9,823 nucleotides of DNA from an uncultured Lachnospiraceae bacterium (lineage in GTDB: Bacteria > Bacillota > Clostridia > Lachnospirales > Lachnospiraceae). Position numbers and translations under genes: made by a program. The stretch spans positions 1 through 9,823 of the forward strand of contig CACZOS010000055.1 in assembly GCA_902782815.1 (NCBI GenBank). The letters run 5' to 3'. The notes under the pieces are model-generated. The model ran no database searches, was not told where the DNA came from, and was given only the letters and a program-made list of their open reading frames with translations. This document shows, piece after piece, positions 1 to 4,126 of this stretch (positions are counted from its first letter, which is position 1; the number at the start of each line of letters is the position of its first letter).

Positions 1-355
1 CCTTTTCCGCATCGGTTTTCTCCCGGTGCCGGATGTGGCTGAGAGCCTCTTCCACCAGACATTCCGTATCCTGACGGGGGATCAGGACTCTTTCGTCCAC
101 CCGGAAGGAAAAACCCATGAATTCACAGCTGCCCAGCAAATACTGAAGAGGATAATGGTCTTCCCTTTTCATCAGGATCTTCTCCAGAGCCTGAATCCTC
201 TCCGGAGGGATCTTCTCCCCGGGATCCGCGTAGTAATCCTCCCTGGAGACAGACAGTATCTCCTCCATGATCAGCCAGGTTTCGTAAGGGGCGGATTCAA
301 TGCCTGCACCTTCCAGACGTCCGCATATCAGTCCCCGCGCTTCTTCCCGTGTCAT
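1..355 (-). CDS. prmC: Peptide chain release factor N5-glutamine methyltransferase PrmC, N-terminal part
   Basis: Only the first 118 residues are here; the gene starts at 355 and runs off the left edge. PrmC methylates the glutamine of the GGQ motif in release factors RF1 and RF2 using S-adenosylmethionine, in the cytoplasm. Seen in the sequence: an alpha-helical N-terminal domain (about residues 1-75) ending in PLQYLLG (69-75), then EFMGFSFRVDERVLIPRQDTE (first part 79-89, VLIPRQDTE 90-98), the stretch that leads into the methyltransferase domain. The catalytic NPPY motif lies outside the window; the family is about 280 residues long. The ATG overlaps the stop of the upstream DUF1385 gene by one base (TGATG), so translation is probably coupled. 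Expected next gene, outside the window, is prfA (family knowledge). Confidence 0.95.
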   Translation of the reverse strand, partial: MTREEARGLICGRLEGAGIESAPYETWLIMEEILSVSREDYYADPGEKIPPERIQALEKILMKREDHYPLQYLLGSCEFMGFSFRVDERVLIPRQDTECLVEEALSHIRHREKTDAEK

Positions 356-1296
356 CAGTCCTCGATCTCCCCGTTTCTCATAGCCTCCTGATAAGCCTTC
401 CAGTCAAAAATACTGTCCACTGAAGTGATGGCCACTTCAATCATATCAAGATCAGGCTCCTTGGTGGTAAGGTACTGGAGACACAGACCAGGCCTGCTCA
501 AAACCGACACCAGCCGGTTATCGCTCCTGCCTGCCAGCCGGATAAATTCAAAGGATATCCCTGCCACAAGAGGAATCAGAAGGATCCTGCAGATAAAACG
601 GAGCCACAGGGTATCCACCCGGATAAAAAGGAAGACCAGAATACTGATGATCATCACGATCAGCAGAAAACTGGTACCGCATCTTTTGTGAAGGCGGGAA
701 TGTTTTTTCACATTTTCAGGAGTAAGAGGCTCCCCGCTTTCAAGGCAGTTGATGGTCTTGTGCTCTGCCCCGTGGTACATGAAGACTCTCCGGATCTCCT
801 CGGTCCTGGAGACGGCCCAGACATAGAGGAGAAAGATGCTCACACGGATCAGCCCTTCGATCAGTGTCCTTATAGTATAAGAATGGATCACTTTCTTCAG
901 CAATTCGGAAAGGAAGAAGGGAAGCAGCATGAAAATGGCCACCGCCAGGATCAGGGAGACCACCAGGGTGAACCCCATGATGATCCCGTCACTTTTGTCC
1001 CCGAATACCCTGCCTGCCAGCTTTTCCAGACCGTCAGGTTCGGTTTCCTCCTCCAGAAAGAATTCGGAGGAAAACATGAGGGTCTTCATGCCGATATACA
1101 TGGATTCCCCGAAAGAACAGATTCCCCTCAGGATGGGCAGGCCCAGAATGGGATACCTCTTGGTGACAGACCGGTAGCTGTCTGTCTTTACTTCGATTTC
1201 ATGATCCGGCTTACGCACAGCCACGGCGTACTGATCTTCATTTTTCATCATTACCCCTTCCATGACTGCCTGTCCGCCAATACTCGTCCTTTTCAA
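355..1296 (-). CDS. DUF1385 (YqhQ-type) membrane protein
   Basis: A 313-residue protein of the DUF1385 family, related to Bacillus subtilis YqhQ; its biochemical role is not established. Family marks: the N-terminal GGQAVMEGVMM (residues 7-17), MYHGAEHKTINCLE (173-186), HSRLHKRCGTSF (199-210) and the C-terminal PGLCLQYLTTKEPD with MIEVAI (269-290). Hydrophobic segments suggest membrane spans near 105-128, 144-162, 207-225 and 231-254. The histidines and the cysteine of the two central motifs could bind a metal, but that is inference. The start codon is TTG at 1296-1294; AGGGAGGAT at 1301-1309 puts GGAGG six bases upstream, which supports it. The gene sits between rpmE and prmC, a common clostridial order, and overlaps prmC by one base. 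A long hairpin (1318-1375) lies just upstream. Confidence 0.93.
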   Translation of the reverse strand: MKRTSIGGQAVMEGVMMKNEDQYAVAVRKPDHEIEVKTDSYRSVTKRYPILGLPILRGICSFGESMYIGMKTLMFSSEFFLEEETEPDGLEKLAGRVFGDKSDGIIMGFTLVVSLILAVAIFMLLPFFLSELLKKVIHSYTIRTLIEGLIRVSIFLLYVWAVSRTEEIRRVFMYHGAEHKTINCLESGEPLTPENVKKHSRLHKRCGTSFLLIVMIISILVFLFIRVDTLWLRFICRILLIPLVAGISFEFIRLAGRSDNRLVSVLSRPGLCLQYLTTKEPDLDMIEVAITSVDSIFDWKAYQEAMRNGEIED

Positions 1297-1309
1297 AATA
1301 ATCCTCCCT
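1297..1309 (-). promoter_or_regulatory. Ribosome binding site fixing the TTG start of the DUF1385 gene
   Basis: On the minus strand AGGGAGGAT (1309-1301) stands six bases before TTG at 1296. No in-frame ATG is as well placed; the next ATG is codon 12, inside the conserved GGQAVMEG motif, so the TTG start is needed to keep the family N-terminus. Confidence 0.8.
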
Positions 1310-1317
1310 GAAACAAT

Positions 1318-1375
1318 TTAGGCGACGAGACCTACACCACAGCCCTAGCACTGTGATCCAAGTCCCGTCGCCTAA
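1318..1375 (-). other. Long symmetric hairpin between rpmE and the DUF1385 gene (likely RNA structure)
   Basis: Bases 1318-1343 pair with 1350-1375 with no bulge. Outer arms are TTAGGCGACGAGA (1318-1330) and TCCCGTCGCCTAA (1363-1375). Read as minus-strand RNA, 25 of 26 positions pair, with G-U pairs at 1328/1365, 1332/1361, 1334/1359, 1337/1356 and 1343/1350, one G-G mismatch at 1335/1358 and a six-base loop GCUAGG. Read as plus-strand RNA the same five positions become A-C mismatches, so the fold favours transcription in the direction of rpmE and the DUF1385 gene. No U-tract follows the stem on either strand, so it is not a standard terminator. It may tune the ratio of rpmE to downstream mRNA by processing, stability or attenuation (inference). 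Confidence 0.75.
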
Positions 1376-1392
1376 GCAAAACCGACAGGTTT

Positions 1393-1599
1393 TTAGTTCT
1401 GAGTCATACCATACTTACGGTTGAACTTATCAATACGTCCACGAGCCTTAACAGATTTCTGTGTGCCTGTGTAGAATGAATGACATTTGGAACAGATTTC
1501 CACGTGGATATCTGACTTTGTGGAACCGACTACAAACTCGTTGCCACAGTTGCAAACAACCTTTGCCTGATAATACTTCGGATGGATTCCTTCGCGCAT
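1393..1599 (-). CDS. rpmE: 50S ribosomal protein bL31 (zinc-binding type)
   Basis: A 68-residue bL31 protein of the large ribosomal subunit. It begins MREGIHPKYYQAKVVCNCG and ends IDKFNRKYGMTQN, as usual for the family. C16 and C18 (CNC) plus C36 and C39 (CSKC) form the zinc site of the C+ type, in contrast to the zinc-free paralog used under zinc limitation. The start chosen is ATG at 1599-1597, which gives the normal family N-terminus. A GTG three codons upstream (1608) is in frame, but it is part of the Shine-Dalgarno sequence AGAGAGGTG, whose GAGGTG is six bases from the ATG. The gene has its own promoter about 115 bases upstream and heads a run with the DUF1385 gene and prmC. Confidence 0.97.
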   Translation of the reverse strand: MREGIHPKYYQAKVVCNCGNEFVVGSTKSDIHVEICSKCHSFYTGTQKSVKARGRIDKFNRKYGMTQN

Positions 1600-1713
1600 C
1601 TTTCTCACCTCTCTACCCTGTAAACTATTCTGCCGGCGCTGACCGGCATACCATTGATGCCTGATTCATCTATCAAAGATGATATTCATCATAATCTCTT
1701 TGTTTCAAACAGC
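1600..1713 (-). promoter_or_regulatory. Leader of rpmE with alternative hairpins
   Basis: This is the untranslated stretch of about 114 bases between the inferred transcription start and the rpmE ATG. It can form UGCCGG/CCGGCA (1643-1648 with 1631-1636, loop of six). It can instead form GGCAU/AUGCC (1657-1661 with 1645-1649, loop of seven). Both use bases 1645-1648, so they exclude each other. bL31 leaders that bind their own product are known in several bacterial groups; whether this is one of them is inference from position and foldability only. Confidence 0.4.
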
Positions 1714-1719
1714 TTTCAC

Positions 1720-1748
1720 ATTATATCACAGAAAAATTGGCAGTGCAA
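1720..1748 (-). promoter_or_regulatory. Sigma-A promoter of the rpmE operon
   Basis: On the minus strand a -35 box TTGCAC (1748-1743), a 17-base spacer and a perfect -10 box TATAAT (1725-1720) preceded by TGA, giving an extended -10. Transcription should start near 1713. Confidence 0.85.
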
Positions 1749-1749
1749 G

Positions 1750-1770
1750 GAAAAAATGATTTATTTTTTC
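1750..1770 (-). terminator. Weak AT-rich hairpin at the end of the CpXC gene
   Basis: GAAAAAAT (1750-1757) and ATTTTTTC (1763-1770) form an eight-pair stem with a five-base loop, overlapping the stop codon of the CpXC gene (1769-1771). The stem holds only one G-C pair. The right arm of the minus-strand copy is T-rich, so it may end transcription poorly. No better terminator lies between this gene and the rpmE promoter. Confidence 0.3.
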
Positions 1771-2410
1771 AGTTCCGCTTGAAGACGATGTCTCCGGCCC
1801 ATTTCATGTTGATCTCCATAAAACGGTCACCCGGTCTTCTGCCTATCCTGCTGCTGTATCTGTGCTCAGCGTCCCGGTAGTATTCCTGGCTCACCGGAAT
1901 CCTGCCTATCCCCTTTTTCTCAAAGAAAAGCATAAAATAATACTGGTTTCCCTGGTAATCAAAGAGGATATCCAGCAGATTATCATCCTTGATCTCCTTC
2001 TCCAGCTGCTTCAGGTGCTCGATCTTCATGAATTCCACGATCCGGTCATCCAGAAGGTTGTCCGCGATCAGGATCTTCTCCTTAAGGTCGTTGAGGCTGG
2101 TGACGATCCTCTTCTGGCCTGCATCCACCTTCTCCCACATGGCCAGGGATTTCTCCGTATTCTCTGTCCGCTCGGGGGTAAGGTAAAAAAGCAGTTTCTT
2201 CTTGGTATCCACATACACGCTCTCATAGGTAAGGGGAGCGGTGAGCCCGCAGGCGTCACATTTAAATACGAAGAGCTTATTGAGCAGGACCTTCTCCTTA
2301 AGTTCCGGTTTCTCCGTGACATTGATCACCGAATATCTGTCACACAGATGCACCTTCCCGCATCTGGGACAGGCCAGTTCTTCTCTCGTAAATTTAGTCA
2401 GCTTATCCAT
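1769..2410 (-). CDS. CpXC-domain zinc-ribbon protein
   Basis: A 213-residue soluble protein with an N-terminal CpXC domain. C14-P-R-C17 and C51-D-A-C54 are spaced like the two knuckles of a zinc ribbon, with C23 and H21 nearby. The rest (about 70-213) is charged and probably helical in the middle (about 95-145), with a family-typical tail but no motif I recognise. No signal peptide or membrane span is visible, so it is probably cytoplasmic. The function of CpXC proteins is not established. Two tandem ATG codons exist at 2413 and 2410. GGGAGG (2421-2416) is only two bases from the first and five from the second, so 2410 is preferred. The gene is divergent from bioY and shares its intergenic region. 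Confidence 0.8.
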   Translation of the reverse strand: MDKLTKFTREELACPRCGKVHLCDRYSVINVTEKPELKEKVLLNKLFVFKCDACGLTAPLTYESVYVDTKKKLLFYLTPERTENTEKSLAMWEKVDAGQKRIVTSLNDLKEKILIADNLLDDRIVEFMKIEHLKQLEKEIKDDNLLDILFDYQGNQYYFMLFFEKKGIGRIPVSQEYYRDAEHRYSSRIGRRPGDRFMEINMKWAGDIVFKRN

Positions 2411-2434
2411 CATGTCCTCCCAGTCCTCATCCGG

Positions 2435-2463
2435 AGATAAATTTTGTTCCGGTTTATTGTCAA
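2435..2463 (-). promoter_or_regulatory. Possible promoter of the CpXC gene
   Basis: On the minus strand the left arm of the operator palindrome contains TTGACA (2463-2458). Seventeen bases further is TTATCT (2440-2435), a poor -10. The start would fall near 2428, leaving a short leader with GGGAGG. Weak support. Confidence 0.3.
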
Positions 2464-2492
2464 CCTTAATATAAGGAAGTAAGTTGACAATA
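2455..2492. promoter_or_regulatory. BirA-like biotin operator
   Basis: A perfect 10-bp inverted repeat: TATTGTCAAC (2455-2464) and GTTGACAATA (2483-2492), 18 bases apart. This matches the shape of the BirA (biotin repressor/biotin-protein ligase) operator, with TTGTnAAC-like arms and a spacer of this size. It lies upstream of bioY and covers the -35 box of the bioY promoter, so binding would block RNA polymerase when biotin is plentiful. The arms carry GTCAAC rather than the commoner GTTAAC. The site is seen; BirA binding is inferred. Confidence 0.75.
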
Positions 2493-2512
2493 TTTTTCTC
2501 CTCGGTTATAAT
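2484..2512 (+). promoter_or_regulatory. Sigma-A promoter of bioY
   Basis: Consensus -35 TTGACA (2484-2489), a 17-base spacer and consensus -10 TATAAT (2507-2512). The -35 box sits inside the right arm of the inverted repeat at 2483-2492. Transcription should start near 2519. Confidence 0.9.
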
Positions 2513-2518
2513 CCCCCT

Positions 2519-2557
2519 GGAACAATACGCCCTTCTGCCCCTGCCGGGGTCGGTTCC
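2519..2557 (+). other. Hairpin in the bioY leader
   Basis: At the very start of the inferred bioY transcript, GGAAC (2519-2523) can pair with GTTCC (2553-2557), enclosing a CCCC/GGGG stem (2538-2541 with 2546-2549, loop TGCC). No U-tract follows. It may protect the 5' end of the mRNA. I recognise no riboswitch. Confidence 0.3.
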
Positions 2558-2623
2558 GTCCGGTCCGCATTAATAGCATCATAACATATATCGCGGAAAA
2601 ATCAATCAGTAAGGAGAAGCAAA

Positions 2624-3199
2624 ATGAAGGAAAAAAACAGAATTTCAGTCAGTCAGATCACATTAACGGCTCTCATGGCCGCACTGCTTTGTGTAACGGG
2701 CCCGTTAAGCCTGCCCATCCCCATAAGCCCCGTGCCCTTAAGTCTTGCCACCATGGCTGTCTGTCTTTCAGCCTGTATCCTGGGATGGAAGCTTGGAACC
2801 ATGAGTGTCCTGATCTACCTGCTGATGGGATTCTGCGGCCTCCCTGTTTTTTCTAATTTCAGCGGTGGTCCGGCCAAACTGGCAGGCCCCACAGGAGGCT
2901 ATCTCCTGGGATATCTCTTCCTCGCCCTGATCTCAGGATGGTTCTTTTCCCGTTTTTCTCATCCGACCCTCAGTATGGCAGGCATGATCCTGGGTACGGC
3001 GGTGTGTTATCTCTTTGGTACTTTATGGCTCTGCTTCCAGGCAGGTTTGAGCCTCAGGCAGGGTCTTATCATGGGGGTCATCCCCTATATCCCGGGGGAC
3101 CTGGTAAAAATGCTCCTGGTCCTCTATCTGGGGCCGGCCATAAACAAAGGGCTCCTGTCCTCCGGTATAATGCCTCAGGAAAAAGAACCGGATCATTAA
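2624..3199 (+). CDS. bioY: Biotin transporter BioY (ECF transporter S component)
   Basis: A 191-residue membrane protein that binds biotin and brings it into the cell, normally with the shared ECF module (EcfT, EcfA1, EcfA2), whose genes are not in this window. Signature stretches: GLPVF (72-76), GGPAKLAGPTGGYLLGY (81-97) and PYIPGDLVKM (154-163). About six hydrophobic segments span the length, near 11-30, 40-57, 58-76, 88-108, 118-139 and 153-176. The length is normal for BioY. AAGGAG (2611-2616) is seven bases before the ATG. A near-consensus promoter overlaps a BirA-like operator upstream, so biotin repression is likely. No biotin synthesis gene is present nearby, which fits a scavenging role. 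No terminator is visible after the stop codon. Confidence 0.96.
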   Translation: MKEKNRISVSQITLTALMAALLCVTGPLSLPIPISPVPLSLATMAVCLSACILGWKLGTMSVLIYLLMGFCGLPVFSNFSGGPAKLAGPTGGYLLGYLFLALISGWFFSRFSHPTLSMAGMILGTAVCYLFGTLWLCFQAGLSLRQGLIMGVIPYIPGDLVKMLLVLYLGPAINKGLLSSGIMPQEKEPDH

Positions 3200-3226
3200 A
3201 TCATGATGGGATATCTCAGAAAACTG

Positions 3227-3235
3227 TGTTATAAT
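3227..3235 (+). promoter_or_regulatory. Extended -10 promoter of the HAD phosphatase gene
   Basis: TGTTATAAT (3227-3235) is a full TGnTATAAT extended -10 box 39 bases before the start codon. No good -35 box is found 16-18 bases upstream, as is usual for extended -10 promoters. The HAD gene can thus be transcribed apart from bioY, though read-through from bioY is also possible. Confidence 0.65.
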
Positions 3236-3273
3236 GGGTCATAAGTTTTAATCATAGATTAGGAGAATGATCC

Positions 3274-4062
3274 ATGGGAAAGAAGAAATATTTCTTTTTT
3301 GATATCGACGGAACCCTAACGGATCGGTCCACGGGGAAAGTTGTTCCTTCAGCTGCCCTGGCTGTCCGCAAACTGAAGGAAGCCGGCCGTTTCGTGGCCA
3401 TCGCCACAGGACGGGCACACTATAAAGCGGAAAAATTCCGTAAGGACAGTGAATTTGACCACATGGTGTGCAGCGGCGGACACGGTATCGTGATCGACGG
3501 CCGGGTCATAGAAAACCGGCCTCTGGATTATGACAGATGTCTGGCTATCTACCGGGAGGCGATTTCCCTGGGTTACGGTGTGCTGGCAGCCATGGATGAT
3601 TCGGAAAAAGTCTATGCCAGAGATTTTACCTTCTATGAACAGGCAGGGATCCGAAAGGAGCCTACGGTCTATATCATCGATGAAAACTTCGATCCGGCTG
3701 ATCATGAGGACATCTATAAACTATATGTCTCCATACCCGGGGAGGAAGAGGATAGACTTACATTAAGACATACCCTGGGAAGTCTGCGGTTCGAGCCGGA
3801 GTACCTCATGTTCCAGCCCGATGATAAGAAGGGAGGAATCCTCCGCATGCTGGAGCTTGTGGGAGGAAGCAGGGAAGATGTGGTGGTATTCGGTGACGAC
3901 TACAATGACCTCTGCATGTTTGACCCCTCCTTCTACAAGATTGCCATGGGCAACGGCTGCAGTGAACTTAAGGAAATGGCTGACTATATTGCCGGGGAAA
4001 ACACTGATGACGGCATTTACAAGGCATGTGCTGAGCATGGCTGGTTTGCTCCGATCAGCTGA
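3274..4062 (+). CDS. Cof-type HAD-superfamily phosphatase
   Basis: A 262-residue cytoplasmic hydrolase of the Cof/class IIB branch of the HAD superfamily; enzymes of this branch remove phosphate from sugar phosphates, flavin or pyridoxal phosphates and similar small molecules. All catalytic motifs are seen: motif I DIDGT (10-14, nucleophile D10, acid/base D12), motif II ATGR (44-47, T45), motif III lysine K185 or K186, and motif IV GDDYND (207-212) binding magnesium. The C2-type cap lies between about 85 and 180. The substrate cannot be read from the sequence. AGGAGA (3261-3266) is seven bases upstream of the ATG. The gene lies between bioY and the YfhO-family gene in the same direction; no functional link to either is evident. 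Confidence 0.93.
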   Translation: MGKKKYFFFDIDGTLTDRSTGKVVPSAALAVRKLKEAGRFVAIATGRAHYKAEKFRKDSEFDHMVCSGGHGIVIDGRVIENRPLDYDRCLAIYREAISLGYGVLAAMDDSEKVYARDFTFYEQAGIRKEPTVYIIDENFDPADHEDIYKLYVSIPGEEEDRLTLRHTLGSLRFEPEYLMFQPDDKKGGILRMLELVGGSREDVVVFGDDYNDLCMFDPSFYKIAMGNGCSELKEMADYIAGENTDDGIYKACAEHGWFAPIS

Positions 4063-4072
4063 TTCCGCGCGG

Positions 4073-4094
4073 ATCCTGTTTTTCAGTACAGGAT
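4073..4094 (+). other. Short hairpin between the HAD and YfhO-family genes
   Basis: ATCCTGT (4073-4079) pairs with ACAGGAT (4088-4094) around an eight-base loop, 11 bases after the HAD stop codon. No T-run follows on the plus strand, so it is not a normal terminator. The YfhO-family gene has no clear promoter of its own in the 64-base gap, so the two genes are probably cotranscribed. Confidence 0.4.
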
Positions 4095-4126
4095 GACTCA
4101 AAACGAAAAAGGAGAACAGGCAAAAA

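Noticed and set aside
688..1311. 207-codon open frame on the plus strand opposite the DUF1385 gene
   Set aside because: It is antisense to a conserved gene, lacks a good ribosome site and its protein resembles no family; it follows from the codon pattern of the real gene.
1321..1372. tRNA-like ends: GGCGACG at the left and GTCCCGTCGCC at the right on the plus strand, resembling a seven-pair acceptor stem
   Set aside because: Only 52 bases separate the ends, there is no D arm, anticodon arm or standard T arm, and the whole segment folds better as one long hairpin on the minus strand.
1600..1608. Upstream GTG start for rpmE giving 71 residues
   Set aside because: The GTG is part of the Shine-Dalgarno sequence that serves the ATG at 1599, and bL31 proteins begin at MREGIHP or similar.
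1862..2440. 192-codon open frame on the plus strand opposite the CpXC gene
   Set aside because: Antisense shadow of a conserved coding frame with a strong ribosome site; its own product shows no recognisable motif.
2464..2476. Small palindrome CCTTAATATAAGG within the BirA-like operator spacer
   Set aside because: Five-base arms in an AT-rich spacer are expected often by chance; no second regulator is implied.
4073..4094. Possible terminator after the HAD gene
   Set aside because: The seven-pair stem is followed by GACTCAAAAC, not a T-run, so it was listed only as a hairpin.
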